Assembly (NCBI GenBank): GCA_013153765.1
Contig: JAADDT010000035.1
Location: 1 to 8,846, forward strand
Origin: Aquificota bacterium
Lineage (GTDB): Bacteria > Aquificota > Aquificia > Aquificales > Hydrogenothermaceae
DNA: 8,846 nucleotides
Direction: 5' to 3'
Positions within the stretch are counted from its first letter, which is position 1, and each line of letters starts with the position of its first letter. Under the pieces are notes generated by a model. The model made no database searches. It was not told the origin of the DNA and saw only the letters and a program-made list of their open reading frames with translations. The position numbers and the translations under genes are program-made. Shown here in pieces: positions 1 to 6,000 of this stretch.

Positions 1-198
1 CTGATACCGTGGGAGGACAGCTACAGGCACATAGAAGGGAACGCCGCCGCACACATAAAATCGGTTCTGGTAGGGACAAACACCTTCATTCCCGTAAAAG
101 ACGGAAGGCTGATGCTCGGCACATGGCAGGGCATATTCTTCGCCGAATTTGACGGACCGAGAACCCGCAAAGTAATCGTAAAACTGATAGAAGGATAG
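1..198 (+). CDS. YjbQ/UPF0047 family protein, 3' end only
   Basis: Partial gene entering from the left edge in frame 1; the last 65 residues and a TAG stop are visible. The fragment contains [12 protein letters not shown], then [21 protein letters not shown] and a short [10 protein letters not shown] tail. These resemble the C-terminal part of the YjbQ family (a small trimeric beta-rich fold; some members have been reported to have thiamine-phosphate-synthase-like activity, and the physiological role is not settled). The Gly-Thr-Trp-Gln and E-F-D-G-P positions and the early His are the family hallmarks I rely on. The start and N-terminal half lie outside the window. It ends 60 nt before dnaX, so co-transcription with dnaX is possible but not shown. 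The family call is quite secure; the function is not. Confidence 0.85.
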   Translation: MIPWEDSYRHIEGNAAAHIKSVLVGTNTFIPVKDGRLMLGTWQGIFFAEFDGPRTRKVIVKLIEG

Positions 199-258
199 CT
201 TTTCCACAGGATTTGCCTAAAATAATTAGGTAAATAACTGAAAACTTGAGGATTTTTG
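199..258 (+). promoter_or_regulatory. yjbQ-dnaX spacer: candidate dnaX control region with DnaA-box match and dyad
   Basis: AT-rich 60-nt gap. It holds TTTTCCACA (200-208), which fits the DnaA-box consensus TTWTNCACA exactly. It also holds a 25-bp imperfect dyad (211-235) with arms ATTTGCCTAA and TTAGGTAAAT around a 5-nt centre. TAAAAT (218-223) is a fair -10-like hexamer, but I see no good -35 at normal spacing, so the promoter itself is uncertain. No T-tract follows the dyad, so it does not look like a terminator for the upstream gene. Motifs are read directly; their regulatory role is inferred. Confidence 0.45.
248..252 (+). promoter_or_regulatory. Ribosome binding site deciding the dnaX start
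   Basis: GAGGA lies 6 nt before ATG at 259, but only 3 nt before the in-frame TTG at 256. The normal spacing favours ATG 259 as the start. Confidence 0.7.
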
Positions 259-1692
259 ATGGCTTACGAAAATTTTGCAAGGAAGTACAGACCGAAAACC
301 TTTAAAGAGGTCGTTGGACAGGAACCGGTGGTAAAAACCCTCTCCAATGCAATAAAACTGGACAGGCTTTCCCATGCTTACATCTTTGCCGGTTCACGGG
401 GACTGGGAAAAACCACCATAGCACGGATAATAACAAAATGCCTGAACTGTGAAAAAGGCATTACAGACCAGCCTTGCGGAAAGTGTGAAAACTGCCTTGA
501 GATAGAAAAGGGCTCCTTTCCGGACATGTACGAGATAGATGCGGCATCAAACCGTGGTATTGACGACATAAGGGCTTTACGGGACAACGTGTCTTACGCT
601 CCCATAAAGGGAAGGTACAAAGTTTACATTATAGACGAAGCACACATGCTAACGAGGGAAGCGTTTAACGCTCTGCTGAAAACACTTGAAGAACCTCCTC
701 CAAATAACCTGTTCATATTAGCCACAACCGAACTCCACAAAATACCGGACACCATACGGTCAAGATGCCAGACCTTCATATTCAGACCGCCAACAAAAAG
801 CCAGATTAAAGAATACCTGAAAAGGATACTTGAAACGGAAAAAATACCGTACGAGGAAGAGGCACTTGAACTGATAGCCGAAGCAAGCAACGGCGGTGTT
901 AGGGACGCCGCAAGCCTGCTTGATCAGGCTGTAATATACGGCGGGGGACAGGTGAAGAAAAAAGAGACTGAACAGATGCTCGGCGTTGTTCCGGAAGGGA
1001 TACTGAAGGATTTCCTTTCTCACCTTAAGGAAAAGAACCTGAAGGAGATGGTAAAAACTATAGAAAGGCTGGACAGGGAAGGATACGACCTTACCGTCTT
1101 CTGGGAACAGGTATTGGAAAGACTACACGACAGTCTGGTAAACCTTACGGTTGGGGAAGGGGAGCACGAACCGTTTGAAAAGGAAGATACGGAGCTTTTA
1201 ATATACGCCACGGACATATTTAAAAAAGCCTTCATAGAAGCAAAAGATTTCAACGACAGGAAGGACATATTCCAGCTTGCCGTACTGAAGTTAAGGTTTA
1301 TGAAAGACCTTGTTCCACTTAAAGAAATATTGAAAAAAGGCATTCCGGTAAAAACGGAAAGCGGTGAAAAAACCACCCAAAAGGAAGAAAAATTTGACCT
1401 CCAGAAAGCTATCCTGAAAATAGGAAAGGAAGCCGGCGGGATAATCTCCGGAACACTGAAAAAATCCAGCATAAGGGAAGAGGAAAACAGGTTCGTTATC
1501 ATAGTGGACAAAAACCTTGCAGACATACTTAAAGACAAATTGGATATAATAGAAAAACATTTCCCAAAACCGGTACAGATAGAGGAAATTGAGATAAAAC
1601 AGGAAAGGAAAAAGCCAAAGAAAAAGGACGAGGCTGTGGAAAAGGTGCTTGAACTGTTTCAGGGAAAAATAATCAGTTATGAGGAGGAATAG
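259..1692 (+). CDS. dnaX: DNA polymerase III subunit gamma/tau (clamp-loader ATPase)
   Basis: 477-residue DnaX, the AAA+ ATPase of the replicative clamp loader, which opens the beta sliding clamp and, in its long form, tethers the polymerase core. Visible motifs: the opening FARKYRPKTF; Walker A GSRGLGKTT (residues 45-53); zinc-binding Cys 64, 73, 76 and 79; Walker B IIDEAH (124-129); the LLKTLEEPP segment; and the SRC arginine-finger/sensor motif (168-170). Domain III runs to about residue 355. A Lys/Glu-rich C-terminal tail of about 120 residues ends in LFQGKIISYEEE. The protein is shorter than the E. coli tau form (643 aa). The start is ATG 259, chosen over TTG 256 by spacing from GAGGA. 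The last codons double as the Shine-Dalgarno sequence of the next gene. A possible -1 frameshift site lies at 1332-1338 and is listed separately. Identification is near certain. Confidence 0.98.
   Translation: MAYENFARKYRPKTFKEVVGQEPVVKTLSNAIKLDRLSHAYIFAGSRGLGKTTIARIITKCLNCEKGITDQPCGKCENCLEIEKGSFPDMYEIDAASNRGIDDIRALRDNVSYAPIKGRYKVYIIDEAHMLTREAFNALLKTLEEPPPNNLFILATTELHKIPDTIRSRCQTFIFRPPTKSQIKEYLKRILETEKIPYEEEALELIAEASNGGVRDAASLLDQAVIYGGGQVKKKETEQMLGVVPEGILKDFLSHLKEKNLKEMVKTIERLDREGYDLTVFWEQVLERLHDSLVNLTVGEGEHEPFEKEDTELLIYATDIFKKAFIEAKDFNDRKDIFQLAVLKLRFMKDLVPLKEILKKGIPVKTESGEKTTQKEEKFDLQKAILKIGKEAGGIISGTLKKSSIREEENRFVIIVDKNLADILKDKLDIIEKHFPKPVQIEEIEIKQERKKPKKKDEAVEKVLELFQGKIISYEEE
1332..1367 (+). 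other. Candidate -1 programmed frameshift site in dnaX
   Basis: G AAA AAA (1332-1338) sits in the zero-frame phase needed for a tandem -1 slip (codons 359-360). Four nt later TTCCG (1343-1347) can pair with CGGAA (1355-1359) across a 7-nt loop. The -1 frame then reaches TGA at 1365-1367. The product would be about 369 residues, ending just after the three clamp-loader domains, as a gamma form does. No internal Shine-Dalgarno stimulator is seen upstream, the stem is short, and the heptamer is not the strong A-AAA-AAG. Sequence facts are direct; frameshifting is conjecture. Confidence 0.22.
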
Positions 1693-2025
1693 ATGTTTAA
1701 CTTTGGTAATCTGGGCGAAATGATGAAAATGTTTAAAACGATGCAGGAAAATATGGAAAAGGCAAAAGAGGAATTGCGGAGGGAAGAGATAGTGGTTGAG
1801 GTTGGTGGCGGAATGGTAAAAATAGTTGTGAACGGGCTTGGTGAGGCAAAGGACGTTTTTATAGATAAAACACTGCTTACTGAAGACAATCAGGAAATAC
1901 TACAGGACTTGCTGGTTGCCGCAATAAACGAGGCTAACAGCCGTTCAAAGGAAGTAATGTCCCAGAAACTTTCACAGGTGGCTGGACTGCCGTCAAACCT
2001 GCCGGGGCTGAACAACCTGATATGA
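1693..2025 (+). CDS. ybaB: YbaB/EbfC family nucleoid-associated DNA-binding protein
   Basis: 110-residue protein of the YbaB/EbfC family, small dimeric proteins that bind DNA and are counted among nucleoid-associated proteins. The N-terminal third (residues about 8-33, with MMKMFKTMQENMEKAKEEL) is a long amphipathic helix. It is followed by the family core of short beta strands, EEIVVEVGGGMVKIVVNG, and then by LLTEDNQEILQDLLVAAINEANSRS. The C-terminus is the typical Leu/Pro/Gly-rich tail ending GLNNLI. Length matches the family. The start ATG is the first codon after the dnaX stop (no gap), with GAGGAGG at 1681-1687 inside the dnaX end as its ribosome site. Its stop overlaps the recR start in ATGA. 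The order dnaX-ybaB-recR is conserved in many bacteria and supports the call. Confidence 0.95.
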   Translation: MFNFGNLGEMMKMFKTMQENMEKAKEELRREEIVVEVGGGMVKIVVNGLGEAKDVFIDKTLLTEDNQEILQDLLVAAINEANSRSKEVMSQKLSQVAGLPSNLPGLNNLI

Positions 2026-2627
2026 GTGGAGAAATAATACCCCAGACCTTAAAAAAAGTGGTTGAAGAGGTGGCATCACTTCCCGGATACGGGGAAAAGT
2101 CCGCACAAAGGCTTGCGGTAAACATACTGAACATGCCACGGGGAGAAGGGATACAGCTGATTAAAACATTTTTAGAAATGCTGGAAAAGATACACCCCTG
2201 CAAGGAATGTGGTCTGTTTACGGAAGATGAGCTGTGTCCCGTATGTAAGGACGAGGAGAGGGACAGGCAGACAATATGCGTGGTTGAGGAAAGTTTTGAC
2301 GCCTTTGCAATAGAAAGGACAGGCAAGTATAAGGGACTATACCACGTACTTGGCGGAAGGCTTTCACCACTTGAGGAGATAACTGCCGAAGACCTGAACA
2401 TAGAAAGTCTGGTGGAAAGAGTGGAAAAAAACCCGATAAAGGAAGTAATACTGGCAACAAACCCGACGGTTGAAGGTGAAGCCACAGCGTCTTACATATA
2501 CAACCTGCTTAAAAACAAAGGAATAACCATATCCCGCATAGCTTACGGACTGCCATTTGGGGCGGTTCTGGAAAATGCGGACGACTTTACCCTTTCAAAG
2601 GCACTGGAGCACAAAATACCTATCTAA
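2022..2627 (+). CDS. recR: Recombination mediator protein RecR
   Basis: 201 residues, the usual RecR length. RecR works with RecO (and RecF) to load RecA on SSB-coated single-stranded DNA during gap repair. Order of domains: helix-hairpin-helix around LPGYGEKSAQRLA (residues 20-32); a four-cysteine zinc finger (Cys 60, 63, 72, 75); and a Toprim domain from ICVVEE (85-90) through YHVLGGRLSPLE (107-118) to ILATNPTVEGEATASYI. The Walker-B-like C-terminal segment appears as RIAYGLPFGAVLENADDFTL. The more usual form of this segment is GLPVGGDLEYADE-like, so it is slightly divergent. The start ATG shares four bases with the ybaB stop (ATGA) and no strong Shine-Dalgarno precedes it. Translation therefore probably depends on coupling to ybaB. 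A T-rich run follows at 2636-2646 without a convincing hairpin. Confidence 0.97.
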   Translation: MSGEIIPQTLKKVVEEVASLPGYGEKSAQRLAVNILNMPRGEGIQLIKTFLEMLEKIHPCKECGLFTEDELCPVCKDEERDRQTICVVEESFDAFAIERTGKYKGLYHVLGGRLSPLEEITAEDLNIESLVERVEKNPIKEVILATNPTVEGEATASYIYNLLKNKGITISRIAYGLPFGAVLENADDFTLSKALEHKIPI

Positions 2628-2639
2628 AATCTCCCTTTT

Positions 2640-2668
2640 TTGTTTTATCACTGCCAATATGTTATCAT
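2640..2668 (+). promoter_or_regulatory. Candidate promoter of the por operon
   Basis: TTGTTT (2640-2645) and TATCAT (2663-2668) are separated by 17 nt, giving three of six and five of six matches to the sigma-70-type consensus. Transcription would begin near 2675, inside the palindrome at 2672-2686 and about 30 nt before the porG ATG. TATAAC (2672-2677) is an alternative -10 but lacks a -35 partner. Inferred from motif and position only. Confidence 0.4.
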
Positions 2669-2686
2669 TTATATAACACTGTTATA
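2660..2686 (+). promoter_or_regulatory. Candidate operator: perfect 7-1-7 palindrome plus third half-site before porG
   Basis: TATAACA-C-TGTTATA (2672-2686) is a perfect 15-bp inverted repeat with one central base. A further TGTTAT lies at 2660-2665, giving three alternating half-sites; the two same-strand copies start exactly 20 bp apart. The element overlaps the predicted transcription start of the por operon, where a repressor would act. The 7-1-7 form is that of Fur/PerR-family boxes, though the bases do not clearly match a known consensus. The repeat is seen; the regulator is unknown. Confidence 0.5.
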
Positions 2687-2691
2687 AAAAT

Positions 2692-2697
2692 AGGAGG
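2692..2697 (+). promoter_or_regulatory. Ribosome binding site deciding the porG start
   Basis: AGGAGG is 8 nt before ATG 2706 but only 2 nt before the in-frame ATG 2700. The second ATG is therefore the likely start. Confidence 0.7.
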
Positions 2698-2705
2698 TTA
2701 TGGTT

Positions 2706-3305
2706 ATGGCAACCGCTACTGATAAAAGCATGAGGGAGATACGCTGGCACGGGAGAGGTGGTCAGGGAACAGTTACAGCCGCAAAGATGCTTGCTTCCGC
2801 CGCCATAATCAGAGGTAAGCACGGTCAAGCGATGCCTGAATTCGGACTGGAAAGGTCAGGCACACCGGTTAAGGTCTCAACGAGAATAAGCGACCATTAC
2901 ATAAACACCCGAGCTCCGGTTGACAATCCGGAAATCGTAATAATCACAGACCCTTCACTGATGTTCACCATAAAAAACATAATCAAGGCAGGAACGGACG
3001 AAAATACCGTATTCATCGTAAACACGAACTTCCCACCTGACAAGGTAAGGAAAATACTTGAAATACCCAATAACGAGCTGTGGCTGGTTGACGCATCAAA
3101 AATAGCACTGGAAGAGTTCGGCAGAAACATTCCAAACACAGCCGTTCTGGGAGCGGTTGTAAGGGCAACGGGCATAGTTGACCTTGATGCGATGAAGCAG
3201 GAAATTACGGAAGCATTTGAAGCGTCTTCAAAGCTGAGGGCTTTACTGCCACAAAACCTTAAAGCACTGGAAAGGGGATACGAGGAGGTTTACAAGGCTG
3301 AGTAA
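2706..3305 (+). CDS. porG: Pyruvate:ferredoxin oxidoreductase (pyruvate synthase), gamma subunit
   Basis: 199-residue gamma subunit of a 2-oxoacid:ferredoxin oxidoreductase. In this superfamily the gamma domain forms part of the CoA-binding/structural core of the complex. The signature is IRWHGRGGQGTVTAAKMLA (residues 12-30), the HGRGGQG motif that opens nearly all family members. It is followed by PEFGLERSGTPVKVSTRIS, the family's P-x-G-x-E-R-x-G-x-P-V element, and by an alternating Rossmann-like pattern with LVDASKIA and NTAVLGAVV. Length is typical for a free-standing gamma. ATG 2706 is preferred by Shine-Dalgarno spacing; Met9 (2730) would begin closer to the conserved core but has no ribosome site. 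It is the first gene of a four-gene operon, separated from porD by an unusually long 70-nt gap holding a hairpin. The complex type is secure; pyruvate as substrate follows from the PorA and PorB sequences. Confidence 0.93.
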   Translation: MATATDKSMREIRWHGRGGQGTVTAAKMLASAAIIRGKHGQAMPEFGLERSGTPVKVSTRISDHYINTRAPVDNPEIVIITDPSLMFTIKNIIKAGTDENTVFIVNTNFPPDKVRKILEIPNNELWLVDASKIALEEFGRNIPNTAVLGAVVRATGIVDLDAMKQEITEAFEASSKLRALLPQNLKALERGYEEVYKAE

Positions 3306-3319
3306 TCTGTGATTACTCA
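3299..3319 (+). other. Intercistronic hairpin over the porG stop codon
   Basis: TGAGTAATC (3299-3307) pairs perfectly with GATTACTCA (3311-3319) across a TGT loop: nine base pairs that include the porG TAA (3303-3305). It is followed by an A-run, not a U-run, so it is not an intrinsic terminator on the + strand. Likely roles are mRNA end protection, a processing site or tuning of downstream expression. The structure is direct; its role is inferred. Confidence 0.55.
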
Positions 3320-3375
3320 TAAAAACGGTCTTTAACGGCTGTTAGATTAATGACAAACAAACGGAGGTCATCGTA

Positions 3376-3705
3376 ATGGCATATGGAGAATGGAAACTAA
3401 AAGCGTGGCACGAAATACCTATCGGCTCCATCGTTCCGGAAGCTGGCTCAAGCAAGGTAAACCACACCGGTTCGTGGAGAATGCTCAGACCTGTTCTCAA
3501 CACTGACAAATGTACCCACTGTCTTATCTGCTGGATATTCTGTCCTGACGACTCAATTCCTGTAACGCCACAGGAAAGGTTTGAGACGGACTTTGATTAC
3601 TGCAAAGGCTGTGGCATATGTGCGGTTGAATGTCCTTACGACGCTTTAGAAATGGTTCCTGAAATGGACATAAAACTGAAAGAACTTGAAGAGGAATTAG
3701 GCTAA
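3376..3705 (+). CDS. porD: Pyruvate:ferredoxin oxidoreductase, delta subunit (2x[4Fe-4S] ferredoxin-like)
   Basis: 109-residue ferredoxin-like subunit that passes electrons between the catalytic core and external ferredoxin. Two classical CxxCxxCxxxCP cluster motifs are present: Cys 46, 49, 52 and 56 (CTHCLICWIFCP) and Cys 76, 79, 82 and 86 (CKGCGICAVECP). Each set contributes to a [4Fe-4S] cluster, with the fourth Cys of each motif expected to serve the other cluster, as in bacterial 2[4Fe-4S] ferredoxins. The lead-in GSWRMLRPVLNTDKC (32-46) is typical of PorD rather than a stand-alone ferredoxin. The tail is a short acidic helix. GGAGG (3363-3367) is 8 nt before the ATG. It sits between porG and porA, with a 19-nt gap to porA. 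No cysteine is missing. Confidence 0.95.
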   Translation: MAYGEWKLKAWHEIPIGSIVPEAGSSKVNHTGSWRMLRPVLNTDKCTHCLICWIFCPDDSIPVTPQERFETDFDYCKGCGICAVECPYDALEMVPEMDIKLKELEEELG

Positions 3706-3724
3706 AAATACGGAGGGATAAAAT

Positions 3725-4918
3725 ATGGCTCAAACAAAGGTTATCGCTTTAACAGGTAATCAGGCCGCCGCAGAGGCAATGAGACAGATAAACTTTGACG
3801 TGGCGGCGGTTTATCCAATATCACCGCAGACCGAACTGATGGGATTTTTTGCAGAATACGTTGCAAACGGTGAAGTTGACACAGAAATGGTAGCTGTTGA
3901 CGGTGAGCACTCAGCTCTTGCCACCTGTATAGGGGCGGCGGCGGCTGGAGCAAGGACTATCACCGCATCTGCCGGACCGGGCATCGCCTACATGGTTGAA
4001 AATATGTACGTTGCTTCCGGAATGCGTGTTCCTATGGTTCTGTTAGACGTTAACAGGGCACTTTCCGCACCACTTTCTATCCACTGTGATCACGCAGACT
4101 CAATGCTGACAAGGGATACCAGCTGGATATCCATATTCTCGGAAAACGCACAGGAAGCTTACCACAACATAATAATGGCGGTAAAAATATCGGAAAAGGC
4201 GATGTACCCGATAATAGTAAACTACGACGGATACATCGTATCCCACTCCATAGAGGACGTGGAAATACTTGACGACCAGACTGTAAGGGAGTTTGTAGGA
4301 CCTTCTGGCTTACACAGGATACCTTATCCACTGCTTGACGTGGACAAGCCTGTTACATACGGAGCTACTGCTCAGCCTGACTACTATACCGAGTGTAAAT
4401 ACCAGCAACACGTTGACTTCCTCAAGGTTTACGACATAGTAAGGGAAGTGTTTGACGAGTTTGGGGAAATAACAGGTAAAAAATACGACTTTATAGAGGA
4501 ATACAAAACCGACGATGCGGAATACATAGGAATATCAATGGGCTCCTCCTTCGGTACGCTGAAAGACGCCGTTGACAGGTTAAGGGAGCAGGGCAAAAAG
4601 GTAGGTGCTGTTAAAATAAGGCTTTTCAGACCTTTCCCTGTTAAAGAACTGGCAAAAGCCTTATCAAAGGCAAAAGGTGTGGCAGTACTTGACAGGGCAG
4701 ACTCCTTTGACGGTATAGGAGGTCCACTGTTTAAGGACGTGGCAACTTCCCTTATACAGAACGAAAACAGACCTTACCTCCACAACTTTATATACGGACT
4801 TGGCGGTAGGGAAGTACACGAAGAAGAATTCATAAAAGCCTTTGAAAGGCTTGAGCGTCTGGAAAAAGGCATAGACACAAGGGAAAACTTTGTTGAATAC
4901 TTACAAGTGAGGGAGTAA
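3725..4918 (+). CDS. porA: Pyruvate:ferredoxin oxidoreductase, alpha subunit
   Basis: 397-residue alpha subunit carrying the pyrimidine-side (Pyr) and transketolase C-terminal-like domains of the thiamine-diphosphate enzyme. Landmarks: GNQAAAEAMRQINFDVAAVYPISPQTE (residues 11-37), whose YPI(S/T)PxTE loop contacts substrate in family structures; DGEHSALATCIGAAAAGAR, with the Glu expected to activate the thiamine ring; ASAGPGIAYMVENMYVASGMRVPMV; VNRALSAP; and DHADSMLTRDTSWISIF, close to the usual DHSDxMxxRDTGW of PorA. A C-terminal domain includes IGISMGSSFGTLKDAVDRLREQGKKVGAVKIRLFRPFP. The overall pattern favours the pyruvate-type enzyme over 2-oxoglutarate or branched-chain types. GGAGGG (3712-3717) lies 7 nt before the ATG. 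It is followed by porB after 2 nt. In an Aquificota-like autotroph it would work in the carboxylating direction (inference). Confidence 0.95.
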   Translation: MAQTKVIALTGNQAAAEAMRQINFDVAAVYPISPQTELMGFFAEYVANGEVDTEMVAVDGEHSALATCIGAAAAGARTITASAGPGIAYMVENMYVASGMRVPMVLLDVNRALSAPLSIHCDHADSMLTRDTSWISIFSENAQEAYHNIIMAVKISEKAMYPIIVNYDGYIVSHSIEDVEILDDQTVREFVGPSGLHRIPYPLLDVDKPVTYGATAQPDYYTECKYQQHVDFLKVYDIVREVFDEFGEITGKKYDFIEEYKTDDAEYIGISMGSSFGTLKDAVDRLREQGKKVGAVKIRLFRPFPVKELAKALSKAKGVAVLDRADSFDGIGGPLFKDVATSLIQNENRPYLHNFIYGLGGREVHEEEFIKAFERLERLEKGIDTRENFVEYLQVRE

Positions 4919-4920
4919 AA

Positions 4921-5943
4921 ATGGCGAAAAAAAGACCGATAGCATTACTTTCAGAGCTGGCATCACATAAAGAAACCTTCGGCGGGGATATGCCCCTTGC
5001 ACCGGGACATAGGATGTGTATCGGCTGTGGCATACCTCCTATAGTTAACGAAATACTGCTTGCCATTAACGAGCCTGTTGTGGTATCAAACGCTACAGGT
5101 TGTCTGGAGGTTACGACGGGAGTTTACCCGGTAACGGCGTGGAACGTGCCGTGGATACACGTAAACTTCCAGTCCGCCGCCACGGTCATAGCCGGAGTTG
5201 AAACGGCTTACAAAGTCCTCAAGAAAAAGGGCATAATACCGGAGGACAAAAAGATACACTTTGTCGCATTTGGAGGGGACGGCGGAACTTACGACATCGG
5301 TTTTCAGGCATTGTCAGCCACCGCAGAAAGGGGACACAACGTTTTATACGTTTGCTACAACAACGAAGGATACCAGAACACCGGATACCAGAAATCCTCA
5401 GCCACACCTATAGGAGCTTACACGAAAACAACACCTGTAGGAAAGGAAAAGGTAGGGAAGCAGGAGCCGAGGAAAGACCTTACGATGATAATGGCGGCAC
5501 ACGGCGTACCTTACGTTGCACAGGCATCACCACACATATTCAGAGACCTTACAAAAAAGACCAAAAAAGCCATATCAATGCCCGGATTTAAGTTCCTGAA
5601 CGTACTTGAGCCGTGTACCCTGTCGTGGAGGTTCTCACCTGAAGACACTATGAGGCTGGCAAAACTTGCTGTTGAAACGAGATACTGGCCTGTTTACGAA
5701 GTGATAGACGGAAAGTACTGGAAGGTTAACATAAAGCCGAAAAAACCAAAACCTATAGAGGAATACATCGCGGCACAGCCAAGGTGGAAGCACGTTCTCA
5801 AATACCCTGAAATACTGGAAAAGATACAGAAAGAGGTTGACGAAAAGTGGAGACTGCTACTCCACCTTGAGGAAATGTCCAAAAAGTTAGCCGAAGAAGA
5901 AGGTGTGGATTACGAAGAGCTGTTTAAAGTACCGGAAGACTAA
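4921..5943 (+). CDS. porB: Pyruvate:ferredoxin oxidoreductase, beta subunit
   Basis: 340-residue beta subunit with the diphosphate-side (PP) domain that binds thiamine diphosphate plus Mg, and the proximal [4Fe-4S] cluster. Cluster ligands: Cys33 and Cys36 in MCIGCG, Cys61 in ATGCLEV and Cys232 in LEPCTLSW. The thiamine-diphosphate motif begins GDGGTYDIGFQALS (119-132) and closes at YNNEGYQNTGYQKSSATP (146-163). Many PorB proteins have DNEAYMNTGIQRS at the second site, so this version is somewhat divergent, but the metal-binding NxE core is kept. The segment TTPVGKEKVGKQEPRKDL followed by IMAAHGVPYVAQAS is typical of PorB. A long charged C-terminal helix (about 295-340) follows. GAGGGAG (4909-4915) inside the porA end supplies the ribosome site. 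It is the last gene of the operon, with a terminator 5 nt after its stop. Confidence 0.95.
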   Translation: MAKKRPIALLSELASHKETFGGDMPLAPGHRMCIGCGIPPIVNEILLAINEPVVVSNATGCLEVTTGVYPVTAWNVPWIHVNFQSAATVIAGVETAYKVLKKKGIIPEDKKIHFVAFGGDGGTYDIGFQALSATAERGHNVLYVCYNNEGYQNTGYQKSSATPIGAYTKTTPVGKEKVGKQEPRKDLTMIMAAHGVPYVAQASPHIFRDLTKKTKKAISMPGFKFLNVLEPCTLSWRFSPEDTMRLAKLAVETRYWPVYEVIDGKYWKVNIKPKKPKPIEEYIAAQPRWKHVLKYPEILEKIQKEVDEKWRLLLHLEEMSKKLAEEEGVDYEELFKVPED

Positions 5944-5948
5944 AAAGT

Positions 5949-5970
5949 GGGGGAGCAATCCCCCCTTTCC
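5949..5970 (+). terminator. Rho-independent-type terminator of the por operon
   Basis: GGGGGA (5949-5954) pairs perfectly with TCCCCC (5959-5964) around GCAA, a GNRA tetraloop. It begins 5 nt after the porB stop and is followed by CTTTCCTTA, a weak interrupted U-tract. The very GC-rich stem suits a thermophile. Position between two transcription units supports the call. Confidence 0.65.
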
Positions 5971-6000
5971 TTACCATCTACCACTTCAACCCTTTCTGCA

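Noticed and set aside
1020..1538. Long minus-strand open frame opposite dnaX (172 codons), and similar ones opposite recR and other genes
   Set aside because: They are shadows of well-identified + strand genes, rich in Ser/Phe/Leu from antisense codons, with no family motif.
1607..1627. Second pair of G-AAA-AAG slippery heptamers near the dnaX end
   Set aside because: They lie about 25 codons before the normal stop, so a shift there would not give a gamma-like product. They look like Lys codons of a basic tail.
2606..2646. Possible intrinsic terminator after recR: GGAG/CTCC pairing followed by T6-G-T4
   Set aside because: The stem would be only 4 bp with a loop of about 21 nt. The T-run is real but without a credible hairpin; it may instead be part of the por promoter (TTGTTT).
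3350..3376. Eight-codon mini-ORF ending one base into the porD start (TAATG)
   Set aside because: No ribosome site precedes its ATG and its peptide (MTNKRRSS) shows no leader-peptide logic. Overlap with porD is probably chance.
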